NCBI GenBank assembly: GCA_910890315.1
Contig: CAJVGD010000001.1
Span: 558,001 to 622,000, forward strand
Reading direction: 5' to 3'
From: Serendipita indica DSM 11827
Lineage: Eukaryota > Basidiomycota > Agaricomycetes > Sebacinales > Serendipitaceae
DNA length: 64,000 nucleotides
In this document: positions 36,462 through 48,487 of the stretch, in pieces
How positions within the stretch are numbered: position 1 is the stretch's first letter
Layout of the letters: the number at the start of each line of letters is the position of its first letter
Position numbers and translations under genes: made by a program
Notes under the pieces: generated by a model
Databases searched by the model: none
What the model was told of the DNA's origin: nothing
The model's input: the letters and a program-made list of their open reading frames with translations, nothing else

Positions 36462-38488
36462 ATGTCTCAACAGCAGCAGCAGGGCCAACAGCTCTACCCT
36501 ACTCCTCTCTCCATCCCCAATACAAACCTCAATGCGACCGCAGTTAATGCGTCTGGTAATTCACCCGCGTCTGCGACGCCCCTTTCTGGCGTCCAGAATC
36601 CTTACCAGCTGTACCAACAGTACGCCGCAATGGGCATGATGAACATGGGTCTTGGAGGCATGAACATGATGGGTCTCAACTACCCATTCTCTCCGACGTC
36701 GTTCCCCCAGACCCCGGCGAATGCGGCAGCCTCTCTCCAGGCTGCTGCAAACGCAGCCTTTACCGCTCAGAATGCCCAGGCACGCTCGGGCGTTGCCACG
36801 AGTCCTAACCCGTCGAATCTCGGTGGCATGTCTCCCCTCAACATTGGCGCTGCTCAGGCGTACTCACTCCAGGCTGCCGCGGCCGCAGCCGCTGCCAACC
36901 AGCCATCTAGTCGCACTGTATATTTGGGCAACCTCCCTCAATCTGCAGCTGTGGACGAGCTGCTCAACCTTATCAAGTTTGGCCCCATCGAAAACGTTCG
37001 CATCCTCGGCGAAAAGTCTTGCGCTTTCATCTCCTTCCTCGACGCACAGACCGCTGCAGCGTTCCACACGGATGCGACGCTCAAGAAACTCTCACTTCAC
37101 GGTGCCGAGCTAAAGATTGGATGGGGAAAGCCCTCTCCTGTCCCTCCTCAAGTTCTTACGGCTGTTCAGCAGAATAACGCTACCCGGAATGTGTATCTCG
37201 GTGGTCTGGACGACAGTATCACTGAAGCAATGCTTCGTGATGACCTTTCTCGTTTCGGACTCATCGACCAAATCAAAATCGTCAAAGATAAAGGAATCGG
37301 CTTTGTTCACTTTTTGTCGATCGCGGTCGCCCAAAAGGTGGTCGCAACTCTTCCTACAGAGCCAGCATGGGCGGGTAAGAGGGTCAACTATGGCAAGGAC
37401 CGTTGCGCCTTCCAGCCCAAGACAACGCAGGCTGCCCAGGCTGCCGTTCAAGTGGCAGCACAATCTCTTGCTGCCGCCGCTGGGACACCGATTACCGCCC
37501 CTCTGACTGGTATGGGCTTTGGCTTTGGTGGTCTCGGCTTTGGTAACTACGACCCAACATCCCCGCTTCCAAATACGCCCGCTAGCGCCATGGCTCTTCT
37601 CGCTGCTGCCAACGGCGGTATGAGCCCTGGTGGCGCGGCGGGGATGATGAACAGGACGGTCTACCTTGGTAATATCCACCCCGAAACAACAACAGAGGAT
37701 CTCTGCAATGCTATTCGTGGAGGTGTACTCCAAAGTATCAAGTACATGACGGATAAACACATTGCTGTATGTATTGCATCTCACCGCGCGAGCACTTGCT
37801 AACTCCTTTTGGGATAGTTTATCACTTTCATTGATCCCGCTGCGGCATTCACTTTCTATCAAGTCGCCAGCTATCAGGGCCTTACACTCAATAATCGTCG
37901 CCTCAAGGTCGGCTGGGGCAAGTCGTCTGGGCCCCTCACACCAGCCTTGGCCTTGGCCGTGCACTCTGGCGCGACGAGAAACGTTTACATTGGTGGTATC
38001 GAAGACTTTGACCAGTTCAACGAGGAGAGGCTCAAGAGAGACTTTGCCGAATACGGTGATATTGAACTGGTCAACTTTTTGAAGGAGAAGTGAGTCACAC
38101 CGAGATCGCGCTCCACCTTGTAACTAACTTGTTCTACAGGAACTGCGCTTTCGTCAACTTTACTAACATTGCCAACGCGATCAAAGCCATCGACAGCATC
38201 AAGACCAAGCCCGAGTATGCAGCACTTCGTGTGTCTCACGGCAAGGACCGCTGTGCGAATCCGCCGCGTACAACGGGTGGATCTGGTGGTGCCGCCAATC
38301 CCTTGAGTGCTGGGCTGGGTGTGAGCGCGAATAACCGCAAGGTGACTGGACCCACCATCAACATCCACGGAATCAGCCCCACGAGTGGACCTAACGAGGA
38401 TGTGGATGGTGTGAACGAGGCCGAGGTGGCTGCCCTCGCTGCTGCCGTCGAGCAAGAGCTTGCTGCTGAGGGAGCATCTCTTGCATAG
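36462..38488 (+). CDS. MRN1: Four-RRM RNA-binding protein, MRN1/Nrd1 family
   Basis: Three exons (36462-37766, 37818-38089, 38140-38488), 641 aa. A Gln/Ala/Met-rich N-terminus (about 145 residues, with poly-Ala) precedes four RRMs: [12 protein letters not shown]...[18 protein letters not shown]...[25 protein letters not shown]...AFITF and [13 protein letters not shown]...CAFVNF. Repeated LKIGWGK/LKVGWGK and [18 protein letters not shown] end-motifs are typical of yeast Mrn1 and S. pombe Nrd1, which bind UCUU-like mRNA elements and control differentiation and mRNA fate. Introns interrupt only RRMs 3 and 4. A leader intron is likely (36390-36438). Confidence 0.94.
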
Positions 38489-39363
38489 GCAACGTGGGAT
38501 GCAGTATCAGTACGGCCGTTCGTACCAAAACCCCAAAACACGAAAAAAACGCTCAATTTGATTCAATCGACTGCGCGTCTTTGTCCGACTTTTGCGACAA
38601 AGCGCCCTTTACCCAGCCACCCAATTTCCTCGATTCTATGCCGCTTTCTATTTCTTCATTTCCCCTTCCCCCTTCCCCTTCCGCCATTAGCAAGGTCCGG
38701 ATGACTCGTTTTTTTTGCAAGACGCGAGCATTCAGAAATGTCCTGCTGCAAGCCACATCCCGTCCCGTCTACCGAGTGCTTACTGAATGCCTACCATGCT
38801 TCATTTCGTCATGCTTTATTGTGCCACATGTTTCCGATCTCGGGGACAAGTCTTGTATGGACGGAAGGCTCGATTGGCTGTGTGGTAAGCTGTGGTAGCT
38901 GGCTGTATTCTCCATCTCCAATGTGATCCACCGTTTGCCTTGACAACGTGCGCAAAAGAGTGAGAGGGGCGCCTCATGGTTGCCTCGCCCACTTGTACGA
39001 CGTGAGACATGAAATGGGATTTACCCCAGCAAAGATTTGGGCGGATCTAGTGGATCTGTATTGTATTACCGGCGTTCCCAGCCAGAACCGGGGTATCTGC
39101 CGCACTTTGGCGCTGACCTCTACGCGCGGCTCGCTGACTGGGCAGTGAATGGGAGAGCTGGGACATAAAACGCGACCCCCTGAATAAGCCTCTGGGCTCA
39201 ATTCTCAACCTGTCCCTCGCCACCGCGCGTCCACAGCAGCGGCGCAAGAATCACCCCGTATCCTCTCTAGCAGCCTCTCGGATTCTACAAGGCTTGAGAA
39301 CACGATATAAAGGGGACGTTTGCTCGCGGCTCGTGCTAGACAATCTTTTCCTCTTCTTCCCTC
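38489..39363. other. Gap without a recognised gene
   Basis: 875 bp between the MRN1 stop and the ABC transporter start on the same strand. The first part is 3' UTR-like (T/C-rich); an open frame of 134 codons (38494-38898) begins 6 bp after the stop and has no domain. Confidence 0.45.
39306..39311 (+). promoter_or_regulatory. TATA box of the ABC transporter gene
   Basis: TATAAA 52-58 bp before the ATG at 39364, followed by a pyrimidine-rich leader. Motif and spacing only. Confidence 0.55.
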
Positions 39364-41954
39364 ATGCTTGACCGAGCAGACGACACCGCAGCAAATATCG
39401 AAGAAAAGGCGCCGCTGCTGCGCTCTTCGACCGAAAGCAGCGTCACAGCGGTAGGTGATGACATGAATAAACTCAAAGAGTCATCTTCTGCGTCCTCTGA
39501 AGATGACGAACATGAAGATCAGGAGAAAAGGCATTTTGAGGACATGCGGATCCGCATGATGGATATCGGTGTCTGGCGTGTATTTTATCAGGATAAGCCA
39601 TGGAGCTTCCTTCCTGGCTACGAGACAGTGCGCAAATTCAAGGAGATTGGAGAGGGCGTGCCATATCTTTGGCGGTTCATGAAAGAGATTTGGCGCATTG
39701 CCCCTCTGCAATTGATTCTGTGGAGCCTTATGAATATTTGGGAGTCATTCCAAGCTGCGCTCTCACTCTGGGTCACTGCACAACTTTTGGAGACGGTGTG
39801 TCCGAGTTCAATTGACAGGATCCCTACTAAACCTGGATATAGATGCAAGGAATCATTCTTTCCGGCAAGGCGGACCTTTCCGCTGTCCGACGGGCCTTTG
39901 CGTTGAAATTCGGCTTCGCACTCCTCGAATGGTCTCTGGGACGGTTATCGTACTGCATTTTATGTTCCTTGGAGTACAATTGCTAACAATTATCAGTGCA
40001 CGAACGTACAAAATACTTTCGCAACGTATTTCCAAGCTTTGCGGGTCCCAACTGCTTGACGCATACACACGCATGGATCTCGTGACGCTCCAGCGCAAAG
40101 ACGTGCAATCCAAGCTGCGCAAGACAACGAATACATTCCTCGGTGACAATATCTGGCGCGAGTTTACAAGCCTCGTCGGCCAGTTCTCGAGTATTATGGA
40201 GATTGCTAGCCAAGGCTATTTTCTCCTCAATTTTTTCCGCTCCCAAGAGAACGGGTGGGCACTCGCGGCTGTTTGTGTGCTACCACAGGTGATACAGGGA
40301 ATTCTTTACAATGACGAGTTTGGGGGAGGTGAGTCCATTCGCTACCCGCAGAAAGGCGTATTTAACGGTGTTTAGTATGGTTTGCGCATGCTGTCAACAA
40401 AGCATACCTTAGACTCCGAGCTGTTGGCGATACAGCGCAGGACAAGACTTATTTTGAGGAGATTATCAGCTCTGGGCTCGGCGTCTATCTCCAACGAGAG
40501 TATCACAAGGCTATGGATGGACTCGGAACCGTCTCTCATAGTCACGTATACCGCGTGCTATGGGATGAGCGAGGTCCATGGAAAGATCTCATCAACGTCG
40601 CCTTACAAGACGTATCCCTGATCTACTATCTCGGCATCGTGGCGCTCAACCCTTCTTCATTCTCATTGACCTCGCTCACCGTATTACGCGAGTCAGCCCA
40701 GTCATTTGCGTGGACAATCTATCGCGTGTTCCAACACGACCAATCACTCAACGAGAAGATTCGTTTCATTCAAGACTACTATAGCCTTCTCGAAATGCGC
40801 AATTCCATCGTGGATGGGTACCTTCCGTACCCACCTCCTGAATGCGTCGCCATGGAGGGGATGAAAGTGGAATTTAGGAACGTTTCGATGAAGTACCCAA
40901 AGACTACGACTTATGCACTCAAGAACGTGTCTTTTACAATTCCGGCGGGTGCAACGGTCATCCTTGTCGGCGCAAACGGGAGCGGGAAAACGACGACCGT
41001 GTCACTCCTGTCACGATTGCTCGAAGCGAGCAGTGGGGAGATTCTCATCGACGATCGACCCATTTCGACCTATCAGGTCCAGTCCCTGCGCGACGCACAG
41101 GCCGTGCTGAGACAAAGCTATCAGCATTTCCCATTCAGCATCAAGGAGAATATAGGGATCGGAGATCCAATGTGGATCGAGATTGCGGAGAAGCAAGGCG
41201 CGCATATAATCGAGGAGAGAATTATGCGCGCAGCGAAATTGGGTGGGGCGGATGAGATTATCGAAGAGGTCAAGGAAAAGCACAAAAAACGGGCAGAAGC
41301 TCTGAAAGAGATCGAGAAAAAGCGCGTGCAGGACAAGTGGCATCTCCCTGGGACGGGTGCAGGCAACAAGGACAGCACCGGCGGAGAAGATGCGGAGGGT
41401 TGGGAGGTCAACGTCGCTCCAGTCTCTACTTGGGAAGGATCTTGGCAGCTTCAAGGGACAAAGCTTTCGGACATGTCCGAAGAAGTCGAAAAGAAGATTG
41501 AGCTCAGCGGAGGGCAGTGGCAGCGACTGGCTCTTGCACGGTTGTTCATGCGCGCAGAGAGGGATCAAGTTCGACTCGTATGTTCGGACGAGCCAAGTGC
41601 AGCGCTCGATCCCAAAGCCGAGTATGGTATGTCTATTTTGTGCGTTTTCATATGGACAGTCGTTGACAGTATGCTGTAGATGTCTTCCAGAGTCTCAGGG
41701 AGCTGCGTGGGCGAAAGACGACGAGGATTTTTATCACGCATCGTTTTGGACATCTGACCAAGCATGCGGATCTTATTTTATGTCTCAAGAAGGGTATGTG
41801 TAATCTTAGTGTCCACGAGAGGACGGTATATGCTCATCACTTGTTTGTAGGCGAACTCGTGGAAGCAGGGACACACGACGAGTTGATGAAGGCTAATGGA
41901 GAATATGCCACATTGTATAACATTCAAGCACAGGCTTTCCAGGGCGGTGCATGA
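39364..41954 (+). CDS. ABC transporter half-molecule (TMD plus one NBD)
   Basis: Six exons (39364-39795, 39843-39949, 39997-40328, 40376-41626, 41680-41793, 41851-41954), 779 aa. An acidic N-terminus leads into a membrane domain with several hydrophobic helices (RIAPLQLILWSLMNIWESF, VLHF-type stretches are intron). The ATPase domain has Walker A GANGSGKTT, Q-loop RQSYQHFPF, an unusual 70-residue insert rich in Lys/Glu (EEVKEKHKKRAEALKEIEKK), signature LSGGQWQRLALAR, Walker B ending CSDEPSAALDP, and H-loop FITHRFG. It must dimerise to work. The insert between Q-loop and signature is longer than in bacterial MsbA-type proteins. Substrate unknown; a lipid or peptide exporter is possible. Confidence 0.88.
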
Positions 41955-42019
41955 GATACGAGCCACCGATATGTATAAAATAAACTTCTTGGACCCGACT
42001 GCGCCTGGAGTCGATTAGG

Positions 42020-42704
42020 ATGGCAACACCCAAGCATTGGCCTACAGGGGTCACGTACATTACCAAACCAGTTTATCATTCATCTGTTACCAAAGATGTT
42101 GTGAATCTCCTTCGCTCGTCAGTGACGGGAGGGGGTGATCTACCATTGGTCCTGTCAGAATTACAAACAATCCCAGTTGCGCCTGCTGTCGAGAGCAGTC
42201 ACAGACTGACACATATCCAGCGCATCGACGACAAGGAGCATCCAGCGCAGGGACAACTTGGATTGTTTGCGTCGAGAAAGGTTGCAGCGGATACGATGCT
42301 CCTATTCTACATAGGCGAGGTGCATGCACAAGACAGAGACTCGGACTACGATCTCTCGTTACTCCGCATCCCATTACAGCGACCAACTGGACCTGGGAAG
42401 TCGGATCTCTTATTCATTGCCCGCTTCAGTAGACACGCAGATTCAGAGTCCTGAAGCATGGGTTATCAACCTTGGTGTGGACGCAGCGCGGATAGGAAAC
42501 GAGGCACGGTGCATCAACGATTACCGCGGGATTGCACAACGTCCAAATGCCGTCTTTAAACTCGTTCGCGAAAGGAATACAAGAGAGGTGAGGATGAGTG
42601 TTTGGACGAGCCGGGCCCTGGCGAAAAATGAGGAGATCTTGGTGTCATATGGCAAGGGCTGGTGGAATGCGCGACATATACGTGATTTGCAATGGCGAGT
42701 ATGA
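42020..42704 (+). CDS. SET domain protein
   Basis: Reading from the ATG at 42020, the protein shows SET strands GLFASRKVAADTMLLFYIGE and SDYDLS, then, in the next frame, LGVDAARIGNEARCINDYRG (the GNxxRxxND motif that binds cofactor) and EEILVSYGKGWW near the end. The two frames join if a 43-nt intron at 42358-42400 (weak GTTACT donor, GGGAAG acceptor) is removed, giving 213 aa. No pre- or post-SET Cys cluster is present. Small stand-alone SET proteins of this kind are common in agaricomycetes, but no target is known. If the splice is wrong, the gene is frameshifted. It starts 65 bp after the ABC transporter. Confidence 0.68.
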
Positions 42705-42925
42705 TACTTCTGACACTGGGTTACTTAACAGGTTCGCTCTCTAGATATCTTGTAGGAACTGGACTTGCAGTCGTAGAAAAGGGGTTGCAAACTTGTACCC
42801 GACTGCGACCTCTTTGATTGTTTGGACATCGCTCAGGGCTCTTACAAAGTCGTGTTCCCTCTTTTGGATAATTTAAGGCTTTGAAAGAAGCGCCGAATCG
42901 AGCTTGAGCGTCCTCCTCATTCATC

Positions 42926-45900
42926 ATGACAACCGCAGAGCCAGTGCCAGGGAACTATCTCGCCATTGGTGCGCTTATTTCAACCACATGTACGCTTCCT
43001 GACCATCTAAGATGCTGGGATGAGCGGACTTCCTGCCTTGTACATTCTATCGGAAATCTTTGGGCGATTGGGCTACGATCTCGAAGTAGAAGAAGAGCTG
43101 CGCCCTTGTGAATACTTCGACATGATTATCGGGAGTGGAACAGGCGGGAAAGTGCCCCCTTATGCTTTAAACGCTGGCTCACAGCAACTCCAGGATTGTC
43201 GCGATACTACTCGGAAGACTCGGAATGACTGTTTCCTCTGCTATAAATGCATATTGCCAATTAGCAAAAGCAATGACTTGGGAGGAAGCAATGGGCAAGC
43301 AGCTGGTCCTGAACGATCAAAAGCTGCGCAATGCATTGAAGGAAATCATCATATCCGCAGATCAAAACCCGGATTCACTATTTATGGAACGAAACGGAAA
43401 CACCAAGCGGTGCAAGACGTAAGTGGCTCGACTTTCCTTTGCGTCGTGCTGTAACAAGGTCTTCAGAGCAATATGTGCACTCAATGAGGCGAACGTCTCC
43501 AGATGTCAGCTCGTTCGCTCTTACCGCACCCGAGGAATGTCGCCACCCAAGTGCACAATTCTTGATGCTGCCAATATCAGTATCGCATCAGCTCGGAGCT
43601 ACTCTCCTGTGACGCTTGGAACAGAACACAACAAGGTTGCCCTCACCGAAGCGTTGGTTGGATGTGCGAACCCTATCAAGGAGCTACTCAGAGAAGCCAA
43701 GGTGCAATTTGGTGAAAGCGCGCGAGTCGCAACAGTTCTCAGCCTGGGATCCGGAAAGGCCGATATTCTGAAGACTTCTCAAGCCAATCCAAGCCTCTTT
43801 CAGGCCATTCGGCAGATGACGCTCGACACCGAACGCACACATGAAGACATCGCACAGCAATTGCAAGAGGCATACATCTATTTTCGCTTGAACGTGGAGC
43901 ACGGCCTCGGATTTGTGATCGAATCAGGGGCCATTGAAGCCCACGTCCAGGCCTATCTAGGAGAGAACAGCACCTCACAGGCGATCGATGGGCTCATCAA
44001 CTCCATCCAGCAGCGTAAACCTGGTCCAAGCCTAAAGGAACTCAGTGCGTCTGTTGATTTCATTGTCATCAAGTGACTGAAATCCCCAGCCTCTGTCACC
44101 ACCATGCCATCATTACTCAAGCCACGACCATCTCTCGTTCCATATTTCATCGGAAGAGATGTTTTCCTTGATGCCCTTATTTCAACACACTTTTCGAATC
44201 CTTTGGCCCATCACTCGGCTTTTATTAGTGTCTTAGTAGGACTAGGAGGGAGCGGCAAAACCCAGTTGGCACTCCGATTTGCCCTTGAATACGAATCCCG
44301 GTGAGAAGGTTCGCTCCTATATATCGCTCCTGAATATTGCTTTCTAGCTTTCCCACTGGCGTGGTATATTTTGTCGATGCACGCTCAAAGGGGAGACTCG
44401 AAGCAGATCTCGAAGCCATCATTCGATCCAGAGGTGTAGCTTATCGGGCACAGACATATCAGGACACACTCGCTTGGTTGGCGGAGAGGGACAATTGGTT
44501 CATGATTTTGGATAACGCCGATGATCCCAACCTCAAGCTCTTCCCCTACATTCCTAAATCTAACGGTGGTCATGTAATTATCACGACAAGAAACTCTACA
44601 AACAGCGTCCTTGCGCCGAACAGCAGTCATTTGGTTGGGGATCTATCCGAGGAAGAGGCGATATCCCTGATCCTGACTGCGGCGGCTCACGAGCAAAACC
44701 CATCAAACCGAAAGCTTGCTCAACAGATCGCTTCTGAACTAGGATGTCTTCCACTGGCATGTTCACATGCAGCAGGATACATCTTAGTTCACCGCTGCCT
44801 CGGATCCTACCTCGATCTATATCGCCAAAGACGACATTATCTTCTCTCCAATACTAGCCTCGATCTTCCTCAGGATTATAAAGAATCCGTAGCAGCGACG
44901 ATCGAGATGTCACTCGAACGTCTTCCGCGAAACGTTCGAGAATTGCTGCGCCTGCTATCACTATTTCAACCATCATCTATATCTTACAGTATGATAGAAA
45001 CAGCAGCAAGAAGGCGCTTTGCGTATGACGCCTTCACATTCCAAGGGATTGACTCTTCGCAATTTGAACATGCCAATGCTTTGATGGCTCTCCTGTGTCC
45101 ATCAGGAGAGTGGTCGGAATTTGACTTCAATGCCCTCATTCAAGCCTGTCTTCAATACTCCCTCCTCCAATTGACGATCACCGAGGATAACGCCAAGTTC
45201 TACTCGATGCATATATTGGTACAGTCCTGGTTGCAACTTGGTATACCGCCCGACGACCCATTACGTTCTCTCAACGTTCGACTTCTCGCCTCCTGCGTGA
45301 CTTCCGACGAGTATTACAGACATATCAGTCTTCACCGTAGCCTCATACCTCATATTATATCTGCATCAATCGACAAAATCGTCAGTGTCTGCGATCTGGT
45401 AGCATTTGCGTGGGTTATGGAGGAGAGCAGACACGGCGATCGTGCAGCACTTTATCTGAACAAAGCACTTGGAATCTGCATTTCAACTTTTGGTGAAGCT
45501 CATCTCGACACCATCGCGGTCATGGGGCGCCTTGCTGGCTCTTTTGAGTCATGGGGGCACTTTGAGGATGGATTTGCTCTGCGGAAGAGAGTACTTGAAG
45601 CACGCAAGGCCCTTCTTGGAGAAGAACATGCTCATACTGTACTTGCTATGGGCAATCTCGCGAGATCGTGTGCTTCTCTCGGGAAGCATCAAGAGGCAAT
45701 CAATCTAGATAGCCAGGTTCTCGAAATACGCTTGCGTACACTCGGTACAGACCATCGAGACACACTACTTTCCATGGCCAACCTTGCGGTCTCGCTCAAG
45801 GCGATCGAGCAGTATGACACCGCAGAAGCATTGGAATCCGAAGCATTGCGGCTTCGCCGAAAATACTTTCCAAATGACAAAGCCGCGATTCTTGTCGTGA

Positions 45901-46364
45901 TGGATAACCTTGGTCATACACTCAACGAGCTTGGCCATCATGACGAGGCACTGGCCTTGCAGAGAGAGGCTGTGGAACTCTGGAAGGCTGTCGCGGGACC
46001 ACAGCACGTGGAAACACTCGTGTCAATGACAAATCTTGCTCATACGCTCGATACTCTAGGACAAGATGAAGAAGCGATGTCGCTCAGGAAAACAGCGTTC
46101 GAGGCATTACGACTGACTCAGGGGAGTAATCACCCAGTCACATTGTTGGCAGAAACAAACTACGCGCTCTCGCTATGTGCGCTCGGGCAGGTTGAAAAGG
46201 CGGTGGAGGTTCAGCAGGACATCGTGCAGTTCACGGACTTCATTGTCCATTGCAGTTATCCGACGCTTCACCAGGCTCTTTCAAACCTCGAAGAATCGTT
46301 TACGAAAATGGGACGGCGGCGAGAAGCTGCACAGCTGCGTGCCTGTTCGCCCGGAGAAGTCTAG
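42926..46364 (+). CDS. NLR-like protein: degenerate patatin, NB-ARC, TPR
   Basis: Six exons (42926-42968, 43012-43147, 43194-43418, 43467-44064, 44122-44300, 44348-46364) would give 1065 aa. N-terminal about 330 residues align with patatin phospholipases (LPALYILSEIFGRLGYD, LRPCEYFDMIIGSGTGG, IVAILLGRLGMTV, KVALTEALVGCANPIKE), but the catalytic Ser and Asp and the oxyanion DGGGxRG are lost. The NB-ARC ATPase has P-loop GLGGSGKTQLALRF, Walker B WFMILDNADD, HVIITTRNS and GCLPLACSHAAGY. About seven 42-residue TPRs of kinesin-light-chain type follow (TLLSMANLAVSLK-like). Fungal proteins of this build are STAND sensors of non-self. Exon 2 ends in GA instead of GT. Patatin and NB-ARC frames are separated by a stop at 44074; a 57-nt intron (44065-44121) would fuse them. 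Two genes are the alternative. Confidence 0.82.
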
Positions 46365-46437
46365 ATCCAAACAGTATACAACGTATATACTGTACCCTAA
46401 AGTATTGAATAGTGATACAAATTGACCCAATTTTTTT

Positions 46438-48145
46438 TCATCGTCTATTATTCGAGGCCGTGGGCGGTGGGTTGACCTTGTTGTCCACGCCAATCAACGT
46501 GCAAAAAGCCTCTGTCTGTGGATTCGTATACCATTGTGCTAATTTTGTCGTTAACGGAAAGGAAAGGCAAACGTAAATGAGATCTTACGTTGCTGTCGAG
46601 GGTTGACGTCCTTTCCTGGCCCAGGCGCGGTCATCACAAACTGCTGAACACTCATAATTTCCAAGTGCAGCGGCCCTCTTGAGGCTGGAGACAATGACGA
46701 CGGAACAGCAGCTGATGCAGACGGGGAACCGTTGTCAGAATGCGTCAACTTGAGCCGTTGAGAGAGCATATCCTGAACCCATTCCAGTTCACGCTCGACC
46801 CAACCTTTTGCAAGGCTCAATCGAGGCTGAACCGCAGAGCGGCGGTCTAGGGAAAGAAGTGGATGCATGGCTCGGCTTATCGCTAGCCATTCTGAATCAA
46901 ATGTAAGTTTGGGGGGTGTATCGGATGAGGAGGAATCTGGTGTCGGGACGTCGATGATCTATACCCCGTCAGTGATAAATGAAGCATATAACAATACAAA
47001 AGTACCTCGAGAAACTTCCGCTTTGGCACACATTTATCAAGAGCTAGGAATTTGGTCGTGGTGAGGGCGTTTGGCGAAGATGGTGAGACAGCAGGCTGCT
47101 TCAAATCACTTGTTGAAGAAGGTTCATCTGCAGGACCAACAGGCGTGGGCTCATCTTCATCATCCATGACAATCTCATCTGTATTTGTTGACTTGGTTTG
47201 CGCTGATGTCCCTTGTTCCATTCCTTGATCATCCTCGTCCATTATGATCTCGTCATTGTTGAGCTGCCGACGTCCCTGCCCGGCGGATTTTGAAGAGTGG
47301 CCAAGTTTGGAGGGTGTAGCCCATCCAGTCACACCAGCGCCCGTGTGGTCGACCTCTGCGGCGAATCGAACGTGGAGATGTGCAGATAACCACCATTGCG
47401 GCTTCAGGCTCTTTAAGAGCTCCATACCGTACGGATTGCCGAGTTCGTGTTTCTGAATGTCCGCTTTGAAGAAGGGCTTCTGGGCTATGAGTTTTTTGAC
47501 GTCCCCATGCTCATAGATGCCTTCTGGCCAGTCGTGCGAGATGCAAATACCCACATCAGGCGTGAGGAGGGATAGCTTGCACACATCGTGAGCACGAACG
47601 TGGTATACGGAGCGAAGGGTGGAATTATCATATGGAATACGCTCGAAATGACCAAGATGGTAGTGGTGCGAGTTGTAAATCCCAGAGAAACCAGCAATGC
47701 GTACACCATTGAGACGGACACAGTTTGATCCTCCAAGATAGTAGATATTCGGCGCAAGCCATCCACCGTGATAGAGCTCCCACATGTAGTTGGAGGCTTC
47801 GTGGTTTCCTCCCACTACGAGTGTGAGCACGGGGGCCGTCTTCTCTCCTGTATAGTATCTATAGGACAATGAGCATCAGCTGACATTGCAACAAAAGCAC
47901 ATACTTGTGAAACTGTCCTAGCTGACGATACTTGGGAGGGACGGCCATGCAGAGGAGATCTGCTTGATTGCGAATGGCCTGAAAATCTCCGCATATGATG
48001 AGAGCATCCGCCTTTTGGTTTGTTTCTTTTTCGATTCTCTGGAGTTCGGCATAGGTGTGGTCAAGTTCGCCATGACAGCAGCCTTCTACTGCGATCTGAA
48101 CGAATTTTTATTTAAAGGACAGCATATAGTTTAATTTACCTTCAT
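46438..48145 (-). CDS. DBR1: RNA lariat debranching enzyme
   Basis: Five exons, the first only six bases (48140-48145 coding MK; then 47905-48095, 47006-47858, 46589-46958, 46438-46538), 506 aa. The metallophosphatase motifs are intact: [40 protein letters not shown] and [10 protein letters not shown], all metal-binding in Dbr1. The C-terminal part is acidic then ends in the family-like [16 protein letters not shown]1 cuts the 2'-5' bond of intron lariats so they can be degraded. The tiny first exon is supported by the good donor after it and because it gives the expected MKIAVEGC start. It begins 342 bp from the divergent App1-like gene. Confidence 0.95.
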
Positions 48146-48487
48146 GTGTGGCCGAGAGCGCACGAAGAAGGACCAGCTTGACGTGGGTAGGTGCAACTTG
48201 GAACTGACGAACTCGACGCATCATCAACGTCGGCCAAGACGCATTCGTGAATTTTCTATGAATTTCTAGATGAATCATAGTTAAGTCTCGGAGTTATTGG
48301 AGTGGGATGTCACACAGCGTCATCAGAATCGCTGCGTTGCTACCACTCCAGAGAGCAGGCGGTCCCGGAGATGTGACGTCAAATGAATCCATCCGGCTTT
48401 AAAGCCAACTTACGTAGTCACCGTCGACGAAATCAACCTTGGACCTCTCCCCCGGTCGGTTCTATCCTTGCTGGCCTCAAGACGAAG
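48146..48487. other. Divergent promoter gap; no gene seen
   Basis: 342 bp between the DBR1 and App1-like starts. An in-frame upstream extension from 48383 exists for the App1-like gene, but the ATG at 48488 gives a better signal peptide. Confidence 0.5.

Noticed and set aside
38494-38898. 134-codon plus frame just after the MRN1 stop
   Set aside because: Begins 6 bp after the stop, T/C-rich, no domain; read as 3' UTR.
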